Positions 1-9,759 of a stretch of DNA of 64,000 nt are shown here, one piece after another. The stretch lies in the NCBI GenBank assembly GCA_018780035.1, contig JADMKE010000036.1:1-64000 (forward strand), written 5' to 3'. The notes under the pieces were generated by a model. That model ran no database searches and was not told where the DNA came from. It saw nothing but the letters and a program-made list of their open reading frames with translations. The translations under genes were made by a program, and so were the position numbers. Source of the stretch: Candidatus Sericytochromatia bacterium (lineage in GTDB: Bacteria; Cyanobacteriota; Sericytochromatia; UBA7694). How positions within the stretch are numbered: the first letter of the stretch is position 1; each line of letters starts with the position of its first letter.

Positions 1-232
1 CAGTGGAAATTAAATTCCCTGCATCCTGGGAATTGGCAATCGCCTGGGTAAAACCCCGAATCTGGGTACGCAGTTTTTCTGACACTGCCAAGCCAGCAGC
101 ATCGTCTGCTGCGCGGTTGATGCGCAGACCCGAAGAGAGACGTTCGAGGGTTTTGTTCAGCTGTTGATTGCTGAGGGCCAAATTCCGTTGGGAATTGAGA
201 GAGGCAATATTGGTATTAATCCGAATAGCCAT
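1..232 (-). CDS. fliC: Flagellin, N-terminal part (runs off left edge)
   Basis: The first 77 codons of a flagellin gene read leftward off the window. The protein begins MAIRINTNIASLNSQRNL and continues with LERLSSGLRINRAADDAAG, the conserved D0/D1 N-terminus of bacterial flagellins, which builds the inner core of the filament and carries the export information. The ATG at 232 is preceded by an AAGGAGG ribosome binding site about 10 nt upstream. The C-terminal part is outside the window, so total length and hypervariable region are unknown. The gene is divergent from the response regulator at 465. I found no convincing sigma-28 or sigma-54 promoter in the 232-base gap. Confidence 0.96.
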   Translation of the reverse strand, partial: MAIRINTNIASLNSQRNLALSNQQLNKTLERLSSGLRINRAADDAAGLAVSEKLRTQIRGFTQAIANSQDAGNLIST

Positions 233-409
233 AAGACGCGTTTCCTCCTTGAAACATGCAATTTAATCCCTTAAATTGTGAACTGGTTCTGTCATTCATT
301 TCCAAAACCAGATAAAAAAGCGAAAAACAAACTCTTCATCCTGAGAGCTATGGGAACCATCATAACATTGAATTTTGACAAAAATCAAGCTGGGTTGAAA
401 GACGAAACT

Positions 410-438
410 TTGAGAGAAGAACCCCTTCGGGCTATAAT
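410..438 (+). promoter_or_regulatory. Sigma-70 type promoter of the two-component operon
   Basis: A TTGAGA -35 element at 410-415 and a perfect TATAAT -10 element at 433-438 are separated by 17 nt. The predicted start of transcription is near 445, only about 20 nt before the ATG at 465. The short AT-rich leader has no recognisable Shine-Dalgarno sequence. It would drive the response regulator and the overlapping kinase genes. Seen in sequence; activity is inferred. Confidence 0.7.
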
Positions 439-464
439 CCGAATAGATAAAATAAAAAAAATTT

Positions 465-1244
465 ATGTACGACTCAACAGACTTAACCACAGCCATTCTG
501 GTAATTGAAGACGACCTGACCACACGTCGTCTGTTAGCGGATTTGTTGCGTCTGGAACAATTTAAGGTTGAGGCTGTCAGCCATGGCAGCAGTGCGCTTC
601 AAAAGCTCGGCACAGCGCAGTTTGATCTGATTTTGATTGATATGAACCTGCCCGATATTTTTGGTTTGGACCTTTTTCGCCAGATCAAAAACATCTGTTC
701 GACGCCCTGCATGTTTTTAACGGCTGATAGCCGTGAGGTTGATATTGTCTCCAGCCTCGATCAGGGAGCCGAAGATTATCTGATCAAACCCTTTAAACGC
801 GGCGAATTATTGGCCCGAATTCGTAAAATTTTGGCCCGCCAAAAAATAAAACAACAGGCAGAAACCCTGGGAGCCATATTTAATCCCGAACATTTGACCT
901 TTGGCTCCTTGGTGATCAATCGCCAAAGCCGTGAAGTGCATTTGGGGGAAGAGAGGGTTTCTTTGACAGCAATTGAATTTGAACTCTTTTATTTATTGGC
1001 TGCTCACCCCAAACGGGCATATTCTCGCGCTGAAATTCTCGATCGCATCTGGCCAGATACCATCGATGTGACCGAAAGAGTGGTGGATGTTCATATTGGC
1101 AAAATCCGCTTGAAATTGAGCGAGAAAAAACCTGGTTATAATTGTATTTACACGCTTCGGGGCAAGGGCTATCGCTTTATGCTTCCAGAAGAAATCACCG
1201 ACCAGCTTTTGCAAGAACCGTCTTTGCTTCAGGCAGAAACATGA
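465..1244 (+). CDS. OmpR/PhoB-family response regulator
   Basis: A 259-residue two-domain regulator. The receiver domain (about residues 10-125) has the acidic pair in VIEDD, the phospho-acceptor Asp59 in LILIDMNLPD and the conserved Lys108 in LIKPF. The C-terminal winged-helix domain (about 145-245) has the OmpR-type recognition region (RVVDVHIGKIRLKL) and the wing TLRGKGYRF. It is expected to bind DNA as a phosphorylation-dependent dimer in the cytoplasm. Its TGA overlaps the ATG of the next gene (ATGA), so it is translationally coupled to a REC-kinase and then to a PAS kinase. The likely input is one of these kinases. The target genes cannot be told from the sequence. Confidence 0.93.
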   Translation: MYDSTDLTTAILVIEDDLTTRRLLADLLRLEQFKVEAVSHGSSALQKLGTAQFDLILIDMNLPDIFGLDLFRQIKNICSTPCMFLTADSREVDIVSSLDQGAEDYLIKPFKRGELLARIRKILARQKIKQQAETLGAIFNPEHLTFGSLVINRQSREVHLGEERVSLTAIEFELFYLLAAHPKRAYSRAEILDRIWPDTIDVTERVVDVHIGKIRLKLSEKKPGYNCIYTLRGKGYRFMLPEEITDQLLQEPSLLQAET

Positions 1245-2434
1245 GCGAGACAGCCGAAAAGCCTGAAGCGCCCAAATTGGCCAATATTTTGTTGGTGGAT
1301 GATACCCCTGCCAATTTAAAAGTCCTGACCGAATTGCTCAAAGAATACAATTACAAAGTACGGGCTGTTCCAAGCGGAAAATTGGCGCTCAAATCGGTTG
1401 CCCACTCACAACCTGATCTGATTTTATTGGATATCAACATGCCCGAAATGAACGGCTACGAAGTCTGCCAACAACTCAAAGACAATCCCGAGACGGCGTC
1501 TATTCCCGTGATTTTTATCAGCGCCCTGGACGATGTCCAGGACAAAATCCAGGCTTTTCGCCAGGGTGGGGTAGATTATATTACCAAACCCTTTCAAATT
1601 GAAGAGGTTCACGCCCGGATCAAAACCCATTTGACCATTGATACCCTGCAAAGAGAATTGCAAGAGAAAAACCTGCGTCTCGAAAGCCAATTACAGCAAT
1701 TAAAAGAAATGGAATCCATGCAGGACACTTGGCTGAATATGGTGGTTCACGATATTCGGGTACCATTGACCACGGCGACACTTTTAATCTCGTATATGGA
1801 TGAAGAAGCTGATGCGCTCCCACCGAAATTTGTAGGCCCCATTCATGAAACCAACAAAATCATGGAGCGGATGAAAATGGCCCTGGAAAATATTCTGGAT
1901 TTGGGCAAAATGGAAGAGGGAAAAATTTCGCTCAAATACGAAAAGCTGGAATTGGTCTCATCGTTGCAAGTTTGGCTGGAAGAACTTGAAATTCTCTCAT
2001 CTCATGTTCAAGTCGAGCTCTTCTTACCACCCGACCCGCTTGAATTGGAGGCCGATCAACAGCTCTTGAAACGGGTCATCGTTAATTTGCTCAGCAATGC
2101 CTTCAGATTTGCCAATATCGGCAGTAAAATCCAGTTGACACTCAGACAAGAAGAGCAAGCCATTTACATTGCAATCGCAGATCAGGGGCCAGGCATACCT
2201 CAAGAATACAGAGAAAAAATTTTTGAAAAATTCGTGCAGGTCCAATTGTCACACCATGGCGACCCTGCCTCCTCGGGGCTGGGGCTGACCTTTTGCAAAA
2301 TGGCAATCGAAGCCCATCGCGGTCAGATCGGGGTTGAAAGCGAAGTGGGCAAAGGCAGCACATTTTGGTTCAAAATCCCACTCAAAGCACCGAAGGACTC
2401 GCTTGAACCCCCTTTGCCAAGCGAAAGTCACTGA
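1241..2434 (+). CDS. Hybrid response regulator-histidine kinase
   Basis: A 397-residue soluble protein with a receiver domain at the N-terminus (about 14-130; Asp64 in LLDINMP, Lys116 in TKPF), a short coiled coil, a HisKA-type phospho-acceptor helix (His170 in MVVHDIRVPL) and a HATPase domain with N box NLLSNAFRF, G1 box DQGPGIP and G2 box SGLGLTFCK. The start was set at ATG 1241 (MSETAEKPE). A longer open frame begins inside the preceding gene but would add residues outside any domain. The order REC then kinase, without transmembrane segments, is typical of phosphorelay intermediates whose kinase is controlled by their own receiver. The signal sensed is unknown. Confidence 0.92.
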   Translation: MSETAEKPEAPKLANILLVDDTPANLKVLTELLKEYNYKVRAVPSGKLALKSVAHSQPDLILLDINMPEMNGYEVCQQLKDNPETASIPVIFISALDDVQDKIQAFRQGGVDYITKPFQIEEVHARIKTHLTIDTLQRELQEKNLRLESQLQQLKEMESMQDTWLNMVVHDIRVPLTTATLLISYMDEEADALPPKFVGPIHETNKIMERMKMALENILDLGKMEEGKISLKYEKLELVSSLQVWLEELEILSSHVQVELFLPPDPLELEADQQLLKRVIVNLLSNAFRFANIGSKIQLTLRQEEQAIYIAIADQGPGIPQEYREKIFEKFVQVQLSHHGDPASSGLGLTFCKMAIEAHRGQIGVESEVGKGSTFWFKIPLKAPKDSLEPPLPSESH

Positions 2435-2436
2435 CA

Positions 2437-4617
2437 TTGGCTGCCGCATTCGCCGATCAGCACAATCTGAATCCTGGCACCTGGAGCTGGGTTTTTCAAT
2501 CAAATCAGGTCAGGTGCAACCCCGAATTGGCCGCTTTGCTCGGTCAGGCAAACGTGGATTTTCCTGTTTCTTACCAGACTTATTTAAATTGGGTTCACCC
2601 TGAAGATCGGGAAGGGTTTCACCAAACACTCTGGCAGGCCCGAGAAAACAAAACGGCTTTTTTTTTAGAGCACCGCTGCTTATGGGGCGATGGTCGGATT
2701 CGCTATCTTGAGGCCTGTGGAGAGCCAGTTTTAAGCCCTGACGGTGAAATTATCGGCATTCGCTGTTATTATCGCAATATCAGCCGGCGCTGGCTGACCG
2801 AAAGCCTCTTAAAAGAGACCGAAGCCAATTTACGCCAAGTGCTCGAAACCATGCCAGATGCGGTGCTGATTATCAATCCCTTGGGGGGGATCGTCTATCT
2901 CAACCAACGGGCCGAAAACTTATTCGGCCAGGAACGCAAATATTTACTGGGCAAACCGATCACCCAGCTGATCCCGAAACACGCCTTGGCCTCTTTTGAA
3001 GCCTTCTGGCAAGCCTTTCGGTCAGAGCCCGAAAGAGAACAATTGCGCAGCGAAGCCGAATTGTGGTTTGACTCCCTGAGCCAAGGTTCTTTTCCTGCCG
3101 ATCTGGTTTTGGGCGTTACCTCGTTTAAAGGTCCAGGCAATTGTATTGCCATTATCCGCAATATTTCAGCCTTCAAACAGATTGAAAATGAGATCCGCAG
3201 CCTCAACCGAGACCTGGAAAAACGGGTACACGAACGCACCTTGGCGATCAAACAGGCCCACCGCGAACTCGCTGAAGCCCACCATTTTTCGCTGCAGGTT
3301 TTGGATGCCCTGCCCAGCCATATCTGTGTCTTAAATCCCCAGGGTGAAATGATGCTGATCAATGCAGGCTGGAAAAACCTCAACAGCCAAGATCTGCTTC
3401 AAGATCACCGTTATTCACTGCAAACGGCTTATTTGCAGCGCTGTCTGGCGGCTGAATTAACTGATCCCCTCAGCCACTCCGTCGGCAAAAACCTGGAACG
3501 TCTGCTTGAGAACCAAACGCCGGGCTTTCAACAGGAATATCCCTGTGAGGTAGGGGGGCGCACTCTGTGGTTCTTGTTATCGGCGCGTCCTTTCGAATTG
3601 GGTGGAAAAACCCATGCCGTGATCGCCCATCAGGAAATTACGGCTTTAAAAGAAACTGAGATCTTGCTCGAAAAGATGCGCCAACAGGCCGAGAGCGCGA
3701 ACCTGGCTAAAAGCACATTTTTGGCCAATATGTCTCACGAAATTCGCACGCCGCTCAATGCCATTTTGGGTTTTAGCCAATTATTACAAAAAAACACCAA
3801 CCCCCACTCTGAACAAGCCCCATATCTTGAGGAGATTAACCAAAGTGGCCAGCACCTTTTGCGTTTGATCAATCAAATTTTGGAGATCGCCCAAAGTGAA
3901 AGCAAACAATTGGGACTTCAGGCCACATTTTTTTCCTTGCAGGACTTACTCTCAGAATTAACGGCCCTGTTTCAACCCCAAGCCGAAGCCAAACAATTGG
4001 CCTTTGTCTGCGATTTTCCGAATCAAGATTGGCAGATCTACACCGATCGCAAAAAACTCTATCAGGTGTTGTTTCACCTGCTCAGCAACGCCCTACAATT
4101 CACAGCTCAAGGCCAAGTTACCTTCAAGGCTCATTTGGAAAAAGCAGAGACCCAGTGCTTACATTTCAGTGTCCGAGACAGTGGCATTGGCATGGAGCCA
4201 CCTGTACAAGCCCGGATTTTTTCTCCGTTTGCAGAGAGCGAAGTGGGTCTCAAAGCCCCCAATCGGACAGGCTTAGGTCTGTCGATTTGTAAACAATACA
4301 GCCTGATCATGGGCGGACAATTGGCAGTGCAAAGCCAAAAGGGAAAGGGTTCAACCTTTTCGCTCAGTCTGCCTCTGGCAGAAGGGCGTGCCACAGAAGG
4401 TGTTGCAAGCCCCTCCCCCACAGACAACGCAGCGGGACAGGTTCACACCTCTCTGCCCGAAGCTTTAACAGCCCAAATTGAAAACGCGATCCTGCTGGGT
4501 GAAAGCGAGACCATCACAGAGCTTTTAATCCAGGTGCAGCCCTTGGCCCTTTCTCAGCGGCTACTCGCTCTGGCTGAACAATACGAATACGAAGCATTGT
4601 TAAAAGCACTGAACTAG
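2437..4617 (+). CDS. Multi-PAS sensor histidine kinase
   Basis: A 726-residue soluble kinase starting with TTG two bases after the preceding stop. Domains in order: a PAS_3-like fold (about 12-120), a second PAS (about 130-245), a coiled coil, a third PAS (about 285-400), HisKA with His434 in NMSHEIRTPLNAI, and HATPase with NLLSNALQF-type N box, DSGIGM and GLGLSICKQY. After the ATPase comes a linker and a tail of about 55 residues (PEALTAQIENAILLGE to EYEALLKALN) that closely resembles the tail of the hybrid kinase at 4753-8697. That kinase carries a receiver domain before the tail, while this protein has none. It is the third gene of the overlapping operon and probably phosphorylates one of the two receivers upstream. 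The start codon is uncertain because no strong ribosome binding site is seen. Confidence 0.88.
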   Translation: MAAAFADQHNLNPGTWSWVFQSNQVRCNPELAALLGQANVDFPVSYQTYLNWVHPEDREGFHQTLWQARENKTAFFLEHRCLWGDGRIRYLEACGEPVLSPDGEIIGIRCYYRNISRRWLTESLLKETEANLRQVLETMPDAVLIINPLGGIVYLNQRAENLFGQERKYLLGKPITQLIPKHALASFEAFWQAFRSEPEREQLRSEAELWFDSLSQGSFPADLVLGVTSFKGPGNCIAIIRNISAFKQIENEIRSLNRDLEKRVHERTLAIKQAHRELAEAHHFSLQVLDALPSHICVLNPQGEMMLINAGWKNLNSQDLLQDHRYSLQTAYLQRCLAAELTDPLSHSVGKNLERLLENQTPGFQQEYPCEVGGRTLWFLLSARPFELGGKTHAVIAHQEITALKETEILLEKMRQQAESANLAKSTFLANMSHEIRTPLNAILGFSQLLQKNTNPHSEQAPYLEEINQSGQHLLRLINQILEIAQSESKQLGLQATFFSLQDLLSELTALFQPQAEAKQLAFVCDFPNQDWQIYTDRKKLYQVLFHLLSNALQFTAQGQVTFKAHLEKAETQCLHFSVRDSGIGMEPPVQARIFSPFAESEVGLKAPNRTGLGLSICKQYSLIMGGQLAVQSQKGKGSTFSLSLPLAEGRATEGVASPSPTDNAAGQVHTSLPEALTAQIENAILLGESETITELLIQVQPLALSQRLLALAEQYEYEALLKALN

Positions 4618-4752
4618 CAATCTGTGACCACCTTTCACCTCAAAATGCAAAATCCAGCCGGCACCTTTATCAAATCTTTACAAAGATAAAGTTTAATAAA
4701 GATAGCTGTCTCAATTTATATGACATACAAAGCTAAGTAATTTGGAAGTGCG

Positions 4753-7700
4753 ATGGGGATGACCATTCAATTAAACGCTGCAAATCGCCTGTTTCACCAG
4801 GAGTTGTATCTTTCTCTTTTGAATCATACAACCTTGGGGATTGCTTATTTTGATCCCGAAGGGCACCTTTTATTTTTGAACCATTTGGCCGCCCAATTTT
4901 TGCAATGCCAAGCCGATATCGCCATTGGCTCCCATGTCCAAGACATTTTAGAGTCAAGCCGCACTGACAAAATTTTGGAGCTGATCGCCCAAACCCAGGA
5001 ACGCAAACGGGGAGCATCTTTACGAACAGTCTGGCTCCATCAGCATTTTGGCAAGGTCTATGAGGTGAATTTGCGGGTCATGGCCCTGACCGACCCCCAA
5101 GAAACCCATATTCACGCCTTTGGTTTTGTCTGGAACAACCCCACCTTTAGCCAGAGTTATATCAATGAAATTGAAAAAACCAATTTTTATTTTAATAAGA
5201 TCATCGATTTTTTACCCAACCCGGTTTTTGTCAAAGACAAAGAACACCGTTTTATTTCAGTCAATCAGGCGCTTTGTAAATTTTTAGAGGTCTCACAGGC
5301 CGATTTGCTGGATAAAAATGACTTTGAATGTTTTCCCCAAGCAGAGGCCCAAGTCTACTGGGAAAACAATGAAAAAGCCTTCAAATCTGGCCAAGTGATC
5401 GAAAACGAAGAAGTGCTCACCAAACGCAGTGGCCAACAAATTCATCTCTTGACCCGCAAAACAGTGGTCAAGCAACCCGATCAAGATCCTATTTTGATTG
5501 GGATTTCCAGCGATATCTCACAACAGAAACAAACAGAAAAACAGCTCTTAGAGGCCAAACACAAGTTTCAGGGTATTTTTAACAATACCTTTCAATTTAT
5601 GACCCTGCTCGACCCCTCGGGCAGAATCATTGAATCCAACCAACCGGCATTGGATTTTTATGCCCACCAACTCGATTTGATTCAGGGCCAGTATTTATGG
5701 GAGCAACAGGGCCTATCCGAAGCCTCTCAGGCAAATTTGCGCGAGAAAATTGCCAAGGCCCAGGCAGGGCAATTTATTCGCTACGAACTCCACAGCCAAG
5801 GCGCCCAAGGCCAACTCATGGTTTCGGATTTTTCGCTTAAACCTGTGTACAACCAGGCCCATGAGGTCGAATGGCTCTTGGCAGAGGGGCGGGATATCAG
5901 CGAAAAGAAACAGCTCGAAAGCGAGCTGGAAAATACCCTCAACCTGCAACAGGCCATTTTGGAGTCAATTCCATCTGCGGTGTTGTATACCGATCTCAAT
6001 CACCAAATTTTGTGGGCCAACCGCCAAACAGAAACACTGTTAGCAGCCTCTGGCCGCGAATTATTGCAAATGCCCCTCACCAACCTGCTTGGGCTGGGAG
6101 CGATTGAAACCGAAGAGCAACAAGAGTTTTGGGCGATTGGGGTGGGAGAACGGCTCTCTCGTTTGCAACCTGTGCAATTGTTGAATCAACGCCAAGAAGC
6201 CTTTACTGCCCAAATCACGCAAACACCGATTTACAATCACCTCAGTCAGACCATTGGCAAACTTTGGATTATCGAAGATATTTCTCAAGAAATTGCCGCC
6301 GCCCATCAAATTCAGCACATGAATGAAGTCTTGGAGCAGCGGGTTCAAGAGCGTACAGCTGAATTGGAAGAGGCCAATTTGGCCTTAAAGCGGCATCAAC
6401 AGCGCTCCCATCTGCTGATGGAAGTCGCTGCAGCGGCAAATGCCGCCCTCAGCATCGAAGAGGCTTTTGAACACACCTTTCTCGCTCTCAACCATTATTT
6501 GGGCTGGGAAGTCGGACATATCTGGGTTGTGGATCAGCACCCCAAAGAGTTGAGACTGAAATCTGGGCAGTGGTATCTCGCAGACCCCGACAAATTTGCC
6601 CTGTTTAAAGAGGCCACCGAACAAATGGCCCATCAAGACAAACAGTATTCGCTCTTGGAATACACCTTCTGGGAAGGACAACCGCTCTGGCTGGAAAATC
6701 TAACCACCTACGTGGGCTTTAATCTCAGCCATACCGCCCGTTTCTGTGGTTTAAACACGGGCATTTTTCTGCCTCTGCAGCAGGGAGGAAAAGCAGTGGC
6801 GATGCTGGAATTATTCACCACCAAAGTCCTGCCTTTTCATCAGGAAAGTCTGGAATTGCTGCAACAGGTGACCGTGCATTTGGGTTATGTCATTTCGCGG
6901 ATACATATGCAGCGGGATTTGCTCAATAGCCAACAGCGGCTCAGCGAAGCCCAACGGCTGGCAAAAATGTGTTCCTGGGAATGGGATCTGGAAAAAGACA
7001 AGGGCTATTGGAGTTCCGAGACTGAAGAGATGCTGGGCTATCTGCCCCAACAACAAAAAGACGCTTTATTGGCTCCACTTCCGCCAGAAGAGATCACCCG
7101 TTTAAAAGAGGCATTTCTCCTGGCCACCCATAACGGAGCAAACGAAATCAATGTCGAGTTTGCCTATCCAGATGCCCAGGGAGAACAGAAATTTTTACAC
7201 AGCAAAGCTGAAATTCTCTACAACCCTTTTGGTCAAGCCATTGCCTTACAGGGCATGTTGCAAGATATTACCACCCGCAAAAAAAACGAAATCCTCTTAG
7301 AGCAAATGCGTCAACAGGCAGAAAGCGCCAATCGCGCCAAAAGTGCCTTTTTGGCCAATATGTCTCATGAAATTCGCACCCCCCTCAATGCCATTTTGGG
7401 TTTTAGCCAATTGCTCAAACGGGACCGGGAGTTGCCTGAAAAGCTGCGTAAATATGTCAAAACGATTTCTCAGAGTGGCACCCACCTTTTGCGTTTGATC
7501 AACAATATTTTGGAGATCTCCAAAATAGAAGCGGGTCGGATCCAATTACAAAATACCCCCTTTTATTTAAACTCCCTTTTGCCTGAACTCAGGGCCATGT
7601 TCCAAGTCTTAGCTGAGCAGCGCAATCTGCGTTTTGTGACCCGCTTTCCGGCAGAAGAACAGCGACTGAACGCAGACCAGCAAAAACTCAGCCAGATTTT

Positions 7701-8697
7701 GATCAATTTATTGGCCAATGCCTTTAAGTTTACCGAACAGGGCGAAGTCGGCTTGCTCGTTGAACTGGAGCAAAACGCGTCAGGTTGGAGCTTAAAAGCC
7801 ACAATTTCGGATACAGGTCCCGGTATTTCTTTGGAGCTCCAAGAAAAAATATTTTTGCCCTTTGAACAAACTGAAGTGGGGCTCAAGTCCCCCAATAGCA
7901 CCGGCCTGGGATTGGCCATCTGCAAAGAGTATGTGCAAATTATGGGGGGCAGCTTGAGCGTTCAAAGCCAAATTGGCAAGGGCTCCACCTTTTATCTGGA
8001 AGTACCGGTTGAAAAAGTCACACTGCCTGAGCAGATTCCGATTGTTCACCCCAACACGCTTCTACAGACCAAGCAGGGAGAGAGGGTCAAGCCCTATCGC
8101 ATCTTAATTGCCGATGATACAGCCACCAACCGAGAGGTGGTCGAAGCCCTCTTAAAAGAATTTGCCTTTGAAATTTACCAGGCTGGAAATGGCATTGAAA
8201 CCCTTGAGCAATACCAACAATTTAAACCCGATTTGATCCTGCTGGATATCAGCATGCCCCTGTTAAATGGCTTTGATGTGCTCAAATCCCTGCGCGAAAA
8301 AGACCAAACGACTCAGGTGGTGGCACTCACCGCCAGTGCCTTCGAAGAGGATCGCTTGAAGATTCTGGAAGCGGGCGCCCAAGATTTTGTGCGCAAGCCC
8401 TTTGATGTCGATGAATTGCTCGAAAAAATCCACAGGTATCTGGGGATCAGCTATCAACAACCCATGCAAAGTCAGACGCTGGCCGCCCCCCAAACCCAAG
8501 CGAACCAAACGCGCCTGCTCAATATTTTGGTTCCTTTGGAAGAGGCCATTTTAATGGGCGATTATGAAAAGGTGCTGTCTTTATTGCAGGGATTGGAACC
8601 CGCTGAGCCGATTAACTACCTGATCGCCCTGGCCGAACAATACCAATATGAAGCGCTTTTAGAATATCTGGCAGAACTCAGCCCATCACAGCCCTAA
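4753..8697 (+). CDS. Large PAS/GAF hybrid sensor histidine kinase with receiver
   Basis: A 1314-residue hybrid kinase. Four PAS folds occupy roughly residues 12-520, followed by a coiled coil, a GAF domain (about 560-720), another PAS (about 735-845), HisKA with His872 (NMSHEIRTPLNAI), HATPase (NLLANAFKF, DTGPGI, GLGLAICKEY), a receiver domain with Asp1165 in LLDISMP and Lys in VRKPF, and a 60-residue C-terminal tail (EEAILMGDYEKVL, ALAEQYQYEALLEYL). No transmembrane segment is visible, so it senses a cytoplasmic or diffusible cue through PAS/GAF pockets. It lies 135 nt after the three-gene operon and may have its own promoter. ATG 4753 (MGMTIQL) was chosen; ATG 4759 is equally possible. Its 3' end overlaps the convergent phaC gene by 12 bp. 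Confidence 0.92.
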   Translation: MGMTIQLNAANRLFHQELYLSLLNHTTLGIAYFDPEGHLLFLNHLAAQFLQCQADIAIGSHVQDILESSRTDKILELIAQTQERKRGASLRTVWLHQHFGKVYEVNLRVMALTDPQETHIHAFGFVWNNPTFSQSYINEIEKTNFYFNKIIDFLPNPVFVKDKEHRFISVNQALCKFLEVSQADLLDKNDFECFPQAEAQVYWENNEKAFKSGQVIENEEVLTKRSGQQIHLLTRKTVVKQPDQDPILIGISSDISQQKQTEKQLLEAKHKFQGIFNNTFQFMTLLDPSGRIIESNQPALDFYAHQLDLIQGQYLWEQQGLSEASQANLREKIAKAQAGQFIRYELHSQGAQGQLMVSDFSLKPVYNQAHEVEWLLAEGRDISEKKQLESELENTLNLQQAILESIPSAVLYTDLNHQILWANRQTETLLAASGRELLQMPLTNLLGLGAIETEEQQEFWAIGVGERLSRLQPVQLLNQRQEAFTAQITQTPIYNHLSQTIGKLWIIEDISQEIAAAHQIQHMNEVLEQRVQERTAELEEANLALKRHQQRSHLLMEVAAAANAALSIEEAFEHTFLALNHYLGWEVGHIWVVDQHPKELRLKSGQWYLADPDKFALFKEATEQMAHQDKQYSLLEYTFWEGQPLWLENLTTYVGFNLSHTARFCGLNTGIFLPLQQGGKAVAMLELFTTKVLPFHQESLELLQQVTVHLGYVISRIHMQRDLLNSQQRLSEAQRLAKMCSWEWDLEKDKGYWSSETEEMLGYLPQQQKDALLAPLPPEEITRLKEAFLLATHNGANEINVEFAYPDAQGEQKFLHSKAEILYNPFGQAIALQGMLQDITTRKKNEILLEQMRQQAESANRAKSAFLANMSHEIRTPLNAILGFSQLLKRDRELPEKLRKYVKTISQSGTHLLRLINNILEISKIEAGRIQLQNTPFYLNSLLPELRAMFQVLAEQRNLRFVTRFPAEEQRLNADQQKLSQILINLLANAFKFTEQGEVGLLVELEQNASGWSLKATISDTGPGISLELQEKIFLPFEQTEVGLKSPNSTGLGLAICKEYVQIMGGSLSVQSQIGKGSTFYLEVPVEKVTLPEQIPIVHPNTLLQTKQGERVKPYRILIADDTATNREVVEALLKEFAFEIYQAGNGIETLEQYQQFKPDLILLDISMPLLNGFDVLKSLREKDQTTQVVALTASAFEEDRLKILEAGAQDFVRKPFDVDELLEKIHRYLGISYQQPMQSQTLAAPQTQANQTRLLNILVPLEEAILMGDYEKVLSLLQGLEPAEPINYLIALAEQYQYEALLEYLAELSPSQP

Positions 8698-9759
8698 AGA
8701 CAGCGGCTGATCGTGTAAAAACGCGATCAGGTCTTTCCAAAGGGTACCTGCTGCCCGGCCCACCACCAGACCAATATGCCCGCCATTGAGCAAATAGGGT
8801 GTGTACTGGGACTCTGAAAGCACTTCGCGACAGGTCTCCAATGAAGCCACGGGAATGATCCAATCGTGTTTGGCGACCACCGCCAAAACCGGACAGGTAA
8901 TCTTGCGGCAATCAGCCACCTGATCGTTGAGGCTGATCGGGCCTTTGCGCAGAGCATCTTCTTTGATACAGAGCTGCATGAGCTGCTGAAAGGCTTTGCC
9001 TGGCAAATCGGGGGTGTCGTTGGACCATTTTTCGACAGGCAAAAAATGCTCCATGAAGGTGTCTTGGTCATAGTTTTGCCAAAAGTCGCGCTCTTTTTTG
9101 AGAATCTGGGCGGGTCGCACCGAATTAAAAAAGAGCTTGAGTTCCCGGCCTGACATCAACTGCCCTTCTAAAAGAGCCGGGGGCAAATTTTGATGAGAGA
9201 CAATGGTCTGCAGCACCCCGCCTTTGTCGTTGCCCAAGATCGGCGTGAGCAGAATCAGGCGCTCGACATGTTGTGGCTCCAAGGCGGCATAGAGTGTGGC
9301 AAAGGTCGCGCCCATACAATAGCCCAGAATCGGCAATTTTTCTTGGCGGTGGCGACGCAAAACCTTGCGCACACAGCGCTTGAGGGTCGCGACCAAATCG
9401 CCCAAACTGGCCATGCCCATGTCGGGTGTGGGATCGCCCCAATCGAGCAAATAGACATCGTAGCCCTGGGCACAGAGATATTCAATCAAACTGCGACCGG
9501 GGCGCAGGTCAAAGATATAGGGCCGGTTGATCAGCGAATAGACCAACAAAATGGGGGTATTTTGCGCCTGCTGACCGGGATAGAGATAGAGGGAGTGGGG
9601 CCCTTCCTGATAGACACAGGTCCGGGGGGTGAGCCCCACTTCGATCTGAGCAACGTCCCCAATAAATTCAGGGCCGTATTGCAGACGGATGCGGGTTTGT
9701 TCCGCAAGCATCTGCAAGAGCTTGGAGGGGTTTTTAAGCGAGAAGGGAAGGGCGTCCAT
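8686..9759 (-). CDS. phaC: Poly(3-hydroxyalkanoate) synthase, class III/IV size (second copy)
   Basis: A 357-residue alpha/beta-hydrolase-fold polyester synthase that polymerises hydroxyacyl-CoA on the granule surface. The catalytic triad is visible: Cys148 in GYCMGA, Asp299 in AKHDWIIP and His328 in GGHIGLVVG. The VYLLDWG segment after the first strand is also family-typical. The length fits the short class III/IV catalytic subunits. The nucleophile elbow ends in Ala (GYCMGA) where most synthases have Gly (GxCxGG), the tandem upstream copy included. It is the last gene of the operon; its ATG lies 26 bp inside the upstream phaC, which suggests coupled expression and perhaps a hetero-oligomer. 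Function as a true synthase rather than a specialised paralogue is inferred. Confidence 0.87.
   Translation of the reverse strand: MDALPFSLKNPSKLLQMLAEQTRIRLQYGPEFIGDVAQIEVGLTPRTCVYQEGPHSLYLYPGQQAQNTPILLVYSLINRPYIFDLRPGRSLIEYLCAQGYDVYLLDWGDPTPDMGMASLGDLVATLKRCVRKVLRRHRQEKLPILGYCMGATFATLYAALEPQHVERLILLTPILGNDKGGVLQTIVSHQNLPPALLEGQLMSGRELKLFFNSVRPAQILKKERDFWQNYDQDTFMEHFLPVEKWSNDTPDLPGKAFQQLMQLCIKEDALRKGPISLNDQVADCRKITCPVLAVVAKHDWIIPVASLETCREVLSESQYTPYLLNGGHIGLVVGRAAGTLWKDLIAFLHDQPLSLGL

Noticed and set aside
233-464. Sigma-54-like GG...GC element upstream of flagellin (minus strand)
   Set aside because: The GG and GC are separated by 9 nt, not the required 10, and no enhancer-type site was seen.
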